The notes: generated from the sequence alone by a model not told the origin. Shown: positions 26,572-35,977, counted from the stretch's first letter. The stretch is DNA of 64,000 nt from Candidatus Eisenbacteria bacterium (GCA_026388185.1 JAPLKG010000014.1:205281-269280); one strand, 5' to 3'. Numbers and translations are program-made.

Positions 26572-27753
26572 TTGAAACCCGACGCGGGTCTGGAACGAAA
26601 AATCGCGGAGACCAAGGCCTACAACTGCGTTGAGTGCGGGATTTGCACGGGCAGTTGCCCCGTCTCCCGCGTAAATCCGAATTTTTCGCCCAGGCTTATG
26701 GTTGAGAAACTGCTCCTGGGGCCTCAGGACGAGATTCTGGCTGACAAGGAACTGTGGTCCTGTCTCACGTGCAAGACGTGCAGTGTTCGCTGCCCCGCGC
26801 AGGTCGACTACAACGAATTCATGAGAGCGGCCAGAGTGGCGGCGCGACAGGAAGGCTTTGAGGGGGTCGACACACACGCCGGTGTCTTGCGTTCCATCAT
26901 GGAACTGCACGCCAAGGGCTTCAGACCCAAGAGTACTCGCTGGCTCGACGCCAGCCTCCGAACGTGCACGCGAGGCGACGACTTCTACTTTGTCGGATGC
27001 CTCCCATACTTTGACGTAGTGTTCAAGAACATCGAACTGGAAAGCACTCCGGTTGCGCGGTCGGCGGTCAGGTTGATGAATTTGGTGGGCATCACGCCTG
27101 TCGTTTCCGAAAACGAACGCTGTTGCGGTCACGATCTGTACTGGTCGGGGAACCACGACGATTTCGTCAGACTGGCGAAGTACAATCTGAAGCTCATCTC
27201 CGGTTCGGGCGCGAAGAGGGTGATCTTCACGTGCCCGGAAGGATATTACACATTTAGTAAGCTATATCCGGAGGCTCTCGGCAAGCTCAAGTTTGACGTT
27301 CTGCACGTCACCGACATCCTGCTCGAGAAGGTGAAAAAGGGCGGGCTGGTATTGCACGCGCCTCGTTCGGGTGCTGAGCGAACGTCCGAGTCCGGCGCCG
27401 AACCGCTCAAGGTGACTCTCCAGGATCCGTGCAGGATGGGAAGGATGATGGGACGAACGGAAGAAATGCGGGAGTTGTTGGCTCTGATTCCAGGGGTCGA
27501 GCTCATCGAAATGCCGAGGAATCGCGCCAACGCAGTCTGCTGTGGTTCGAGCGCGTGGATCACCTGCACGCTCTGCAACAAACAGATTCAACTCGACAGG
27601 CTGGCCGAGGCAAAGGAAACAGGGGCGTCTACTCTGATCACAGCCTGCCCGAAATGCAGGATTCATCTGACGTGCGCCCAGTACGACAAGGACAGGGAGC
27701 TCAATATTGGAATCAGGGACATCGTTTCGCTTGTGCTGGATGCCGCGGGATAG
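26572..27753 (+). CDS. HdrC-HdrB fusion (HdrD-like) with two CCG domains
   Basis: The 393-residue protein joins an HdrC-like ferredoxin (CVECGICTGSCPVSR and CLTCKTCSVRCPAQVD) to an HdrB-like part. The HdrB part has two Cys-rich CCG motifs (ERCCGHDLYWSG and AVCCGSSAWITCTLCNKQ with ACPKCRIHL). In HdrB these bind the non-cubane [4Fe-4S] clusters that reduce disulfides. This is the only subunit in the cluster with a possible substrate site, so it may be the output module. The likely start is TTG at 26572 with GGAGG 5 nt upstream; another in-frame TTG lies at 26542. Confidence 0.87.
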   Translation: MKPDAGLERKIAETKAYNCVECGICTGSCPVSRVNPNFSPRLMVEKLLLGPQDEILADKELWSCLTCKTCSVRCPAQVDYNEFMRAARVAARQEGFEGVDTHAGVLRSIMELHAKGFRPKSTRWLDASLRTCTRGDDFYFVGCLPYFDVVFKNIELESTPVARSAVRLMNLVGITPVVSENERCCGHDLYWSGNHDDFVRLAKYNLKLISGSGAKRVIFTCPEGYYTFSKLYPEALGKLKFDVLHVTDILLEKVKKGGLVLHAPRSGAERTSESGAEPLKVTLQDPCRMGRMMGRTEEMRELLALIPGVELIEMPRNRANAVCCGSSAWITCTLCNKQIQLDRLAEAKETGASTLITACPKCRIHLTCAQYDKDRELNIGIRDIVSLVLDAAG

Positions 27754-27819
27754 GGGCGCGGCAGGTGACCCTTGGAATGCTTCGCCCTTTGGGAGGCGAT
27801 TCTCGAGGAGGGAGAGCGA

Positions 27820-29124
27820 GTGGCTGAGGTACTGGTAATAGGAGGAGGCATAGCGGGGATTCAGGCCTCTCTGGATCTCGCTGACATGGGGGTAAAGGTC
27901 TACATGGTTGAGCGCAGGCCGAGTATCGGCGGCGTAATGGCTCAACTGGATAAGACGTTTCCCACGAATGACTGCTCCATATGAATACTGGCGCCTAAGA
28001 TGCTGGATGCCGGTCGGCATCCCAACATTGACATCCTCGCGTACAGCGAGATCGAGAGCGTCAAGGGTGAGGTGGGCGCTTTCTCGGTTACCGTGAAGAA
28101 GAAAGCCCGCTTCGTGAAAGCCGATGTGTGCAACGCCTGCGGCGACTGCGCGGCCAAGTGTCCGCGAAAGGTCGGCGACGAGTTCGACATGAAGTTGAAG
28201 GACAGGCGGGCCATTTACCTATATTTTGCGCAGGGAATCCCTGCCGTCATGACGATCGACAAGGACAACTGCACGTTTTTCGAGAAAGGCAAGTGCAGGC
28301 TGTGCGAGAGGGTGTGCCAGAAGGGTGCGATCGATTTTGAGCAGAAGGACGAAACGCTTGAGCTGTCGGTCGGAGCAATAATCGTGGCCACCGGTCTTGA
28401 CGTGTTCGATCCGACGCCGTTGACCCAATACGGCTACGGTCGGATCAAGAACGTCATCACAGGGTTGGAGTATGAACGACTGATCAACGCGACCGGTCCG
28501 ACGGGCGGGCACCTTTATCGGCCCTCGGACAAGACGCTGGCGAAGAAAGTGGCGTATCTCCAATGCGTCGGGTCGCGGGACCTCAACTACTGCAAGTATT
28601 GCTCGAGCGTATGCTGCATGTACGCGATAAAGGACGCGATGCTGGCGCGAGAGCACGATCCCGAGGCGGTCTCTTACATTTTCCACACGGACTTTAGAAA
28701 CGTGGGAAAGTGGTTTCAGGATTACGAGATAAAGGGGCGGGAGATCTACGGCATCAATTACGTCAGGGGACGAGTGGCGGAGGTGGAAGAAGACAAGAGC
28801 GGGAATCCGATCGTCTGGTACGAGGACACGCGGAAACGGGAAGTGAAGTCCCTCAAGGTCGACCTCGTCGTTCTCTCGGCGGCGGCTACGGCGGCCAAAG
28901 GTTCCGACCGACTGGCAGAGATTCTGGACATCAGACTTGATGAGAATCGGTTCGTGAGTGTCGGCGACCGAGAGCCCGCCGATACTTCCAGGCCCGGGAT
29001 ATTCGCCTGCGGTTTTTGCAACGGGCCGTGCGACATTCCGGAAGCCGTTTCGCAGGCAAGCGCGGCCGCAATGAGGGCGGCGGAGATGGTGTTGCCGGAA
29101 GTAAGTGTGGCGTCAGGTTCTTGA
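27820..29124 (+). CDS. hdrA: Selenocysteine-containing HdrA (in-frame TGA at 27982-27984 read as Sec)
   Basis: Read through one TGA, the frame encodes a 434-residue HdrA. It starts [20 protein letters not shown] and continues [18 protein letters not shown], then U55, then [18 protein letters not shown]. Known HdrA proteins have NDCSxC-ILAPKM here, so U replaces the second Cys and gives C52-x-x-U55. Downstream are [39 protein letters not shown] and a second nucleotide-binding region. A SECIS-like hairpin follows the TGA. The GTG at 27820 has AGGAGGG 8 nt upstream. Residues on both sides of the TGA align continuously with the family, which argues against a pseudogene. Sec-containing HdrA is known in methanogens and some anaerobic bacteria. 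Confidence 0.9.
27982..28022 (+). promoter_or_regulatory. Sec codon (TGA) and bacterial SECIS-like element of HdrA
   Basis: The in-frame TGA (27982-27984) is followed by GGATGCC (28005-28011), loop GGTC (28012-28015) and GGCATCC (28016-28022). That is a perfect 7-bp hairpin with GG and U in its apical loop, beginning 28 nt after the TGA. This fits known bacterial SECIS spacing and loop rules (as in fdhF). Confidence 0.8.
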
Positions 29125-29251
29125 GCGAGTGATGCGCGGAAGAATGCGTGCACGTGAAGGGGGGGAGAGAGAATCTCGGTCCGGAGACGGACTGTCAGAG
29201 TGGGGGGCTTCGAGGTGTGCGAAGTACATAGGAGCGAGTGAGAGATAGTCG

Positions 29252-30982
29252 ATGATGAGTGAGTCAATGAAGGGCGTCCGATCCGACGACGACGTGGCTG
29301 CGAGCAGCGACGAGATCCGCATCGGTGTCTTCATATGCAAGTGTGGGACAAACATTGCGGGTTTCCTCGACACCAAGGTCGTGTCCGATTATTCCCGCAC
29401 GCTTCCAAGCGTGGTCTTCTCGCGGGAGAATCTTTTCTCGTGCTCGGAGGCGGGCGTGACTGACATAAGGAACGCCATCAAGGAGCAGAACCTCAATCGC
29501 GTGGTCGTTGCGGCCTGCACGCCTCGGACTCACGAGCCGGTGTTCCGGGCCGCGTGCGAGGAGGCGGGACTCAACAAGTACCTCTTTGAGTTCGTGAACA
29601 TCCGTGAACAGTGCTCCTGGGTTCACAAGGCCAGTAGAGAGATCGCGACCGAGAAGGCCAAGGATCTCGTGCGGATGGGAGTTGCAAGGGCGACGAGACT
29701 CGAGCCCAAAGAAGAGATCACCGCAGACGTGGCGCGAGTAGCCCTGGTCATCGGTGGGGGGATATCCGGTCTTACATGCGCTCTTTCCCTCGCAAGAAGA
29801 GGGTTTCCTGTCAAACTGGTAGAGAGAGAAAAAGAGTTGGGCGGGCTCCTCACGTACGTCAATAGACTCTATCCTTCCAACATCTCTGCGAGCGAGTTCA
29901 TTGCAGAGAAGATAAGAGACGCCCGGCGTGACCTCAAGATTGAGATAATGACCTCCAGCATCGTCACGGACGTTAGGGGCTACATCGGCAAGTATGAGGT
30001 GTCCGTGTCCTCCTCCGGCGAAATGACGAAGTTTGTGTGCGGCGTCATCGTCGTTGCAACCGGGGCCGAAGAGCTCATACCGGATGGCTACTTTGGGTAC
30101 GACGGCAAGAAAGTCATAAGGCAGATTCAACTCGAGGAAATGATGAAGCGGGGAAAACTCGAGGGTAAGCGATTCGTGATGATTCTGTGCGCGGGGGCCA
30201 GGGTGCGAGAGAGAATCTACTGCTCGCGGATTTGCTGCACGAACTCGATAAAGAACGCAATGCTCATTAAGGAGGCCGTGCCCGACTCCTCCGTACACAT
30301 ACTATACAGGGATCTGCAATGCTACGGCGTCAAGAATGAAGAAATGTATCTCAAGGCGAAACAGATGGGTGTGCGATTCGTCAATTATTCCCTCGATAAT
30401 CCACCGGTCGTAGAGGCCGGCAGAGTAAGTGTGCTCAATCCCCTCACCGGAAGAAAGATGGTACTAGATGCGGATCTTGTGATTCTCTCCTCGCCGCTCG
30501 TTCCGAGAAAGGGAGTCGAGAAGGTCTCGCGAATGCTCAAGGTGCCCCTCGACGAGAACAAGTTTTTCCTCGAGGCCCACGTGAAGTTGAGACCCATGGA
30601 TTTCGCGACGGACGGGATCTACGTTTGTGGGACCGCCCATTGGCCCTCGTCCACGAGCGAGAGCATCTACCAGGCGTTGGGTGCTGCGGCCCGCGCTTCC
30701 ATTCCGCTGACGAGAGGATACGTGAAGGTGGAGCCGATCGTCAGCGAACTTGTGGACGAGGATGCTTGCAGGGGATGCGGCATGTGTGCAGCGGCGTGCC
30801 CGTACGGGGCAATCGAGATCGTGGACACGGAGAAGGGGCCCAAGGCCAGGATGACAAATGTTGCATGCAAGGGGTGCGGCGTGTGTGCCGCCATGTGTTA
30901 CAAGAGCGCGATTGGCATGAGCCATTACACGGACGAGCAGCTCGACGCGCAGGTTAGAGCGTACTTAAGAGGAGAAACATGA
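29252..30982 (+). CDS. HdrA-like FAD/iron-sulfur protein (third copy)
   Basis: The 576-residue HdrA homologue resembles the copy at 24324 in layout. It has the N-terminal domain RIGVFICKCGTNIAGFL, AACTPRTHEPVFR and FVNIREQCSWVHK, and FAD-binding VALVIGGGISGLTCALSLA. Two C-terminal clusters follow, CRGCGMCAAACPYGAIE and CKGCGVCAAMC. The position of the HdrA CxxC/U motif reads LLTYVNRLYPSNI, so that redox motif is absent, while CAGARVRERIYCSRICC keeps the inner cysteines. Its stop overlaps the start of the Sec-MvhD gene by 4 nt (ATGA), so the two are translationally coupled and probably interact. Confidence 0.9.
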   Translation: MMSESMKGVRSDDDVAASSDEIRIGVFICKCGTNIAGFLDTKVVSDYSRTLPSVVFSRENLFSCSEAGVTDIRNAIKEQNLNRVVVAACTPRTHEPVFRAACEEAGLNKYLFEFVNIREQCSWVHKASREIATEKAKDLVRMGVARATRLEPKEEITADVARVALVIGGGISGLTCALSLARRGFPVKLVEREKELGGLLTYVNRLYPSNISASEFIAEKIRDARRDLKIEIMTSSIVTDVRGYIGKYEVSVSSSGEMTKFVCGVIVVATGAEELIPDGYFGYDGKKVIRQIQLEEMMKRGKLEGKRFVMILCAGARVRERIYCSRICCTNSIKNAMLIKEAVPDSSVHILYRDLQCYGVKNEEMYLKAKQMGVRFVNYSLDNPPVVEAGRVSVLNPLTGRKMVLDADLVILSSPLVPRKGVEKVSRMLKVPLDENKFFLEAHVKLRPMDFATDGIYVCGTAHWPSSTSESIYQALGAAARASIPLTRGYVKVEPIVSELVDEDACRGCGMCAAACPYGAIEIVDTEKGPKARMTNVACKGCGVCAAMCYKSAIGMSHYTDEQLDAQVRAYLRGET

Positions 30983-31812
30983 GCGAGTTCAGGCCCAGAA
31001 TCTTGGCGTTCTGCTGCAATTGGTGAGCGTACGGGGCAGCGGATCTCGCCGGGGTTGCGAGACTTCAATATCCACCTGAAGTAAGGGTGATACGAGTCAT
31101 GTGCTCGGGTAGGGTGGACCCGTCCATCATGATGGGAGCGTTCCTCAACGGAGCGGACGGAGTCTTCGTGGGCGCATGCCTCTTGGGCGAGTGCCATTAC
31201 ACGGACGGAAACTACCATTCTCAGGCGAGGATCTTTGTCGCGAAAAAAATCCTCTCATGCTGCGGCATAAATCCGGACAGGCTCGAGATGAGGATGATGT
31301 CGTCGGCCGAGGGCAATAAGTTCGTAAGATATGTGACCGAATTCACTGACGCGATCACAAAACTGGGCCCGCTGGGCGATAGCGAGCATCTCACCAGAGA
31401 GGAGCTTCCCCTCAAGCTTCAGGTCGCGAGAAACGTCGTCGAAGGGAAGAAGCTCAGGTGGGTGACGGGGAAGAAGGTCGAATTCTCCGGCACGGGCAAC
31501 CTGTACGGCGAAGTCTTCACGGAGCACGAGCTGGGAAGAATGTACGACGAGATAGTAATGGACGAGTGCACGATCCAGGAGATCGTCCTTCGCGGGAAAG
31601 ACGGACTTGTCTCGGTGAAGGAACTTGCGAGAACGCTGAAGGCTTCGCCGCTCCGAATCCTGAGAGAACTCGTTGACATGCGAAGGATGGGGATGGCGGA
31701 AATCGAAAGAATCGAGGGCAAGACACCGCTTTGGCGAGTCAGGGCAGAAGGGCAGGCCCTTTCTGCAGTGGAGAGCCGTGCCCTCGATGCTCGAGGTTGC
31801 AGCGAAGAGTAG
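30979..31812 (+). CDS. mvhD: Selenocysteine-containing MvhD with C-terminal extension (in-frame TGA at 31024-31026 read as Sec)
   Basis: From the ATG at 30979 (GGAG 6 nt upstream) the frame reads SEFRPRILAFCCNW, then U16, then AYGAADLAGVARLQYPPEV, and continues RVMCSGRVDPSIMMGAFLNG and GACLLGECHYTDGNYH. This is MvhD, whose family motif is CNW[C/U]xYxGAD, so the TGA sits exactly at the Cys/Sec position, making C13-x-x-U16. A SECIS-like hairpin follows. The 277-residue product has an extra ~135-residue C-terminal part ending in a helix-turn-helix-like segment (GLVSVKELARTLKASPLRIL). The start overlaps the HdrA stop by 4 nt. MvhD passes electrons into HdrA. Confidence 0.9.
31024..31062 (+). promoter_or_regulatory. 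Sec codon (TGA) and bacterial SECIS-like element of MvhD
   Basis: After the TGA (31024-31026), TCTCGC (31044-31049) pairs exactly with GCGAGA (31057-31062) around the loop CGGGGTT. The loop GG starts 25 nt after the TGA, close to the 28 nt seen in the HdrA gene, and the loop again has G residues followed by U. Confidence 0.75.
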
Positions 31813-31824
31813 GATAATCCGGAA

Positions 31825-33546
31825 ATGGCACAGGGAATGACGGAACAGACGAGAGACTCGAGCCCCGAGAACCGCGCCGTCCTCGTGGTGGGCGGCGGGA
31901 TTGCGGGGATAGAGGCGGCTCTCGAACTCGCCGAGGCCGGCGTAGAAGTCTATCTCGTGGAACAAAGCCCCACCATCGGCGGCGCGATGGCTCAACTTGA
32001 TCGGACGACCGCCTCTGACGTTTCTGCTTTGTGCGAGCTTGTGCCGAAGATCGAGGCTCTGAAGCGGTACCCGAACATTCATCTCGTCACGAATGCTGCG
32101 GTCGAGGAGGTCAAGGGCGAGGTCGGAGCTTTCGAAGTTGTGGTCAGGCAGGATCCCTTCAGGGTCGACGAGAAATGCACGTTCTGCGGCGCCTGCGCCG
32201 TCGTCTGTCCCATAAAGCCATTCGACACGTTCAACGAAGGCCTCTGTCTCAGGACCGCCATAGACTCACATAACTGGGCGTCACTCCCGCGTCTTTACAA
32301 CATCGAGAAGGAGACGCCGATATGCGTAGAGACTTGTCCCGCGCACGTTGACGTGAGGACTTACGTCGGGCTCATCGCAGACGGGAAGTACGCCGAGGCC
32401 GTCGAAGTCGTGAGGCGGACGAACCCCCTGCCGGCCGTGTGCGGTCGAGTCTGCAATCACCCTTGCGAGAGCGCTTGCAACCGCGGCAAGCAGGACGAGC
32501 CTATCGCGATAGACGCGCTGAAGAGATTCGCGAGCGACTACGAAGTCGACCTTAGAAAGCAGGGTAAGATTCCCCTGCCCAACCCCACGAAGAAGAAATC
32601 CAACAGCAAAGTCGCCGTCGTCGGCTCCGGCCCAGCCGGTTTGACCGTTGCCTACGACCTCGCACTGAAAGGGCGCGAATGCACGATATTCGAGGCCGCT
32701 CCCGTACCGGGCGGTATGCTCTGGCTCGGGATTCCCGAGTACAGGCTGCCGAGGCACGTCATAGAGTCCGACGTTGAGTACATCAAGGCGCTCGGCGTCG
32801 AACTCAAGTTCAACGCACCAGTGGGGAAGGACCTCACAATTGACGATCTCCTGAAGCAAGGCTTCAGAGCGCTGTTCTTTGGCGTCGGCGCGCACAAGGG
32901 GCTGAAGCTCGGCGTGCCGGGGGAGGACGAATTCGAGGGGATTCTCGATTGCGTCGTCTTCCTGAGGCGAGTCAATCTCGGCGACAAGAGAAAACCCGGC
33001 GAGAAGGTCGTAGTAATAGGTGGAGGCAACTCTGCGATCGACTCCGCTCGGACGGCGTTGCGTCTCGGTTGTCAGGAAGTGAGCATACTTTATAGGAGAA
33101 GCCGCAGAGAGATGCCGGCGAATCCCTGGGAGATCGAGGAGGCCGAGAGAGAAGGCGTGAAGATTCATTACCTGGCCGGGCCGGTCAAGATGCTGGGCAG
33201 AAACGGCAGGGTCAGCAGCATGATATGCACAAAGATGAAGCTGGGGAAACTCGACGCCAGCGGGAGAAGAAGCCCCCTCCCCCTTGAAGGTTCCGAATTC
33301 GAGATCGAGACAGACTGCATCGTCCCGGCAATCAGCCAGGAGCCTGAGATATCGTTCCTTCACGAAGGGCACGGGCTGAAGATTTCAAAATGGAACTCGT
33401 TCGTCGTGGACGAAAGAACCATGGCCACGAATCGCGCCGGCGTTTTTGCGGCAGGTGACTGCGTGACCGGCCCCGCCACGATCATCCAGGCAATAGCCGC
33501 GGCGCACGTGGCCGCGGACTCGATAGAGAAGTACTTGGAGGGATGA
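31825..33546 (+). CDS. Hybrid of HdrA N-terminal half and GltD/NfnB-like NAD(P)H oxidoreductase
   Basis: The first ~140 residues are HdrA-like: VLVVGGGIAGIEAALELAEA, GGAMAQLDRTTASDVSALCE, a Cys at the Sec position of HdrA, then CTFCGACAVVCP. From ~150 the protein switches to a GltD/NfnB-type unit. Its linker-ferredoxin cysteines are ICVETCPAHVDVRTY, CGRVCNHPCESACNRG; FAD site VAVVGSGPAGLTVAYDLALKG; NADPH site VVVIGGGNSAIDSARTALRLG. It ends FAAGDCVTGPATIIQAIAAA. The 573-residue enzyme could feed NADPH electrons into the Hdr system, comparable to HdrL-type fusions. It starts 12 nt after Sec-MvhD. Confidence 0.87.
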   Translation: MAQGMTEQTRDSSPENRAVLVVGGGIAGIEAALELAEAGVEVYLVEQSPTIGGAMAQLDRTTASDVSALCELVPKIEALKRYPNIHLVTNAAVEEVKGEVGAFEVVVRQDPFRVDEKCTFCGACAVVCPIKPFDTFNEGLCLRTAIDSHNWASLPRLYNIEKETPICVETCPAHVDVRTYVGLIADGKYAEAVEVVRRTNPLPAVCGRVCNHPCESACNRGKQDEPIAIDALKRFASDYEVDLRKQGKIPLPNPTKKKSNSKVAVVGSGPAGLTVAYDLALKGRECTIFEAAPVPGGMLWLGIPEYRLPRHVIESDVEYIKALGVELKFNAPVGKDLTIDDLLKQGFRALFFGVGAHKGLKLGVPGEDEFEGILDCVVFLRRVNLGDKRKPGEKVVVIGGGNSAIDSARTALRLGCQEVSILYRRSRREMPANPWEIEEAEREGVKIHYLAGPVKMLGRNGRVSSMICTKMKLGKLDASGRRSPLPLEGSEFEIETDCIVPAISQEPEISFLHEGHGLKISKWNSFVVDERTMATNRAGVFAAGDCVTGPATIIQAIAAAHVAADSIEKYLEG

Positions 33547-33649
33547 GCTGAGCGGCGGGCACTTGTGGAGTTCGGACACTGGCCGCAGAAGGTCGGTGCA
33601 GAAATCAACGGTTCTTCGCCGGCGCGACCGAGAGTGATTCTGGGCACAA

Positions 33650-35848
33650 ATGAAGAAGAGCAAGTTCATAACTGATTTTGGCGACATACCGGCACCGAGA
33701 GAAAAGATGCCGCACCTACCTCTCGAAGAACGAAAGGGCTTCGAAGAAACAGAGCCCGGCCTTGAAGAAGAGAGCGCTATCAGGGAGGCCAAGAGATGCC
33801 TCAGTTGCAGGCGTTGTATCGGGTGCGGTCTCTGCCTTGCGGAGTGCGACCCGCGCGCGGTTGTCTACGACGAGAAGCCCCGAATGCTCAGGCTGAAAGT
33901 GGGTGCGATAGTGCTCACGCCTGGTTTCGACGAATTCGAGGCCGGGAGAATCCGCGAGCTTGGTTACAGGCAATTTGCAAACGTGATCACCAGTATCGAG
34001 CTGGAAAGAATGTTGAGCCGGACCGGGCCGTACGGTGGGAAGGTTCTCAGGCCGCATGACGGCGAAGTGCCGACGCGGATTGCGTTTGTGCAATGCGTGG
34101 GCTCGAGGGACGAGGCACTCGGTGCAGACTATTGTTCCAGCGTTTGCTGCATGAGCGCGATGAGGGAGGCCCTGTCGCTAGTGAGACAGATAAACGACGC
34201 TCGCGTGACGATTTTCCATCGGGACATGAGGCCGTTCGGCAAGGGTTCGGAGGAATTCTATCAGACCGTATTGAAGGAACCGAGGGTCGATTTGATTCCG
34301 GCAGCGGTATCAGGAATCGAGGAAGCCCCCGAGAGCGGGAACCTGGTGGTGGAGTTTTCCTCTGCCAGCGTGGCGAGTGACGCGGTGGACTCTTCCGTCG
34401 GCGGCGCGAGGCGGGAAGAGTATGACTTGGTCGTTCTCTCCGTAGGAATGAGACCTTCTTCGACGGCGCGAGCCATCTCCCGGAAGACCGGAGTCAGACT
34501 CAACAAGTATGGCTTCTGCCAGACGAGTGCGTTTGCGCCGATTCTAGCAAGCAAGGCCGGAATAGTGGCCGCCGGCGCGTTTACCGGTCCGAGGGACATC
34601 GAGCAGAGTGTGTGCCAAGCCGACGCGGCCTCCGCGGCGGCGTTGCGGAGCATTAACGGCGGGTCGCTCCCGGCCGGCGACGTGATTCGCGACACTGCGT
34701 ATGGCGGCGAGGGGCCTTCCGGAGAGACCTCGGCAGGAGACGTTTCGCCGCCCGCCTCTTCGTCTGTTTCTTCATCTGTTCTCGTGATCGGAAGTGGAGT
34801 CGCAGGCCTCACTGCGGCCATCGAGCTATCCAACTCGGGCCACGAAGTCACGATTATCGAGAAAGAGCGAGAGCCGGGCGGAATCGCGGCGAGATTTCCT
34901 GTTCGATTGGAGGCGACACCAGAGAAAAGCGGATCACGCGGCAAGAGCGGTGCCTCTGATAAGGGCGGTCAGTCCGAGGGGGACGCACATGGCAAGACCC
35001 TGATTTCATCTTTGCTCAAGGCCGTGGAAGCGACGGGTAGAGTCAAGGTTCTGACGTCCACCGAACTCGGAAAGTTCTCGGGAGAGGCCGGACACTTTTC
35101 CGCCGTCCTGCGTTCGAACGGGAGTGAGAAAGAAGATGAGTTTGGTGCCGTAGTGATATGCACCGGCGGAAGGGAACACATTCCGGAGGAGTTTCTCCAC
35201 GGAAAAGACAAGAGAGTCGTTACACAATTTGAATTCGAGAACATTTTGAACGCTGGTGAACTCGAGGCTTCGTCAATAGCCATGATTCAGTGCGTCGGTT
35301 CTCGCAGTTCTGATTGGCCCGTGTGCTCACGCACCTGTTGTGAGCAGGCTCTGAGAAACGCGCTCAAGGTGAAACAACTGAAGCCCGAGACAAAAGTAGT
35401 CGTCTTTCACAGGGACATCCGGGTTTATTTTGTGGAAGAAGAGTTGTTCTCTGAGGCCAAGGAGAAGGGGATTGAGTTTGTGAGGTTGAGGGATGGCATC
35501 TCGGCTCGTGCTATGGCCGCTGGGGCGGCGAGAGTGGCGGGGGAGGCTACGCCCACCGAGACTGTTTCGGCTGACTACGTTGTCTTGAGCACGGGTTTCA
35601 GGCCGCATCCCGGAGTAGCAGAGCTCGCCAGCATGCTGGGAGTTGAAATCGACGACAAGGGATTCTTCGCCGAAGTTCATCCCGGCCTGAGGCCCGTTGA
35701 ATCTTCCAGGAACGGCATCTACATCTGCGGCCTCGCCCATTCTCCCCAGAGCATCTCGGAGACTATTGCACAGGCGATGGCGGCCGCCAGGAAGGCTTCT
35801 TCGGCGGTGAAGAGACTAGCGGCTAACGTAGATGAGCCGTGCCTATAG
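33650..35848 (+). CDS. HdrA-like protein with GltD-type leader and duplicated HdrA module
   Basis: The 732-residue protein begins like the tail of a GltD linker (FGDIPAPREKMPHLPLEERK, SAIREAKRCLSCRRC), then CIGCGLCLAECDPRAV. It continues as the second half of HdrA (VGAIVLTPGFDEFEAG, IAFVQCVGSRDEA, SSVCCMSAMREA). After a Ser/Gly-rich linker (~350-380) a new FAD-binding unit SVLVIGSGVAGLTAAIELS starts, followed by a second HdrA second half (IAMIQCVGSRSSDWPVCSRT). It lacks a C-terminal ferredoxin pair. Together with the previous gene it looks like one HdrA into which GltD was inserted and which was then divided. Confidence 0.85.
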   Translation: MKKSKFITDFGDIPAPREKMPHLPLEERKGFEETEPGLEEESAIREAKRCLSCRRCIGCGLCLAECDPRAVVYDEKPRMLRLKVGAIVLTPGFDEFEAGRIRELGYRQFANVITSIELERMLSRTGPYGGKVLRPHDGEVPTRIAFVQCVGSRDEALGADYCSSVCCMSAMREALSLVRQINDARVTIFHRDMRPFGKGSEEFYQTVLKEPRVDLIPAAVSGIEEAPESGNLVVEFSSASVASDAVDSSVGGARREEYDLVVLSVGMRPSSTARAISRKTGVRLNKYGFCQTSAFAPILASKAGIVAAGAFTGPRDIEQSVCQADAASAAALRSINGGSLPAGDVIRDTAYGGEGPSGETSAGDVSPPASSSVSSSVLVIGSGVAGLTAAIELSNSGHEVTIIEKEREPGGIAARFPVRLEATPEKSGSRGKSGASDKGGQSEGDAHGKTLISSLLKAVEATGRVKVLTSTELGKFSGEAGHFSAVLRSNGSEKEDEFGAVVICTGGREHIPEEFLHGKDKRVVTQFEFENILNAGELEASSIAMIQCVGSRSSDWPVCSRTCCEQALRNALKVKQLKPETKVVVFHRDIRVYFVEEELFSEAKEKGIEFVRLRDGISARAMAAGAARVAGEATPTETVSADYVVLSTGFRPHPGVAELASMLGVEIDDKGFFAEVHPGLRPVESSRNGIYICGLAHSPQSISETIAQAMAAARKASSAVKRLAANVDEPCL

Positions 35849-35977
35849 AACATGATTGACACGCAGCGGGGCTCGGGATAGCATTTTGATCCGTAATGCC
35901 AAGCGGGTTGTGTTGCGAGAGTGCGAGTGATGACGTAGGACAGACGTTTAGGCACGAAAGGAGGAAACGGAGAGGAC

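Noticed and set aside
27820-28000. Reading the HdrA TGA as a pseudogene mutation or true stop
   Set aside because: The family sequence continues directly after it, the TGA is at the known Sec/Cys site, and a SECIS-like hairpin follows.
29264-33372. Long minus-strand frames at 29264-30298 and 32281-33372
   Set aside because: They mirror the HdrA-type genes, which have full family motifs on the plus strand.
33544-33650. TGA at 33544 as a third Sec codon joining the two HdrA/GltD genes
   Set aside because: The next gene lies in another frame (103 nt later), so readthrough would not join them, and no Cys is expected there.
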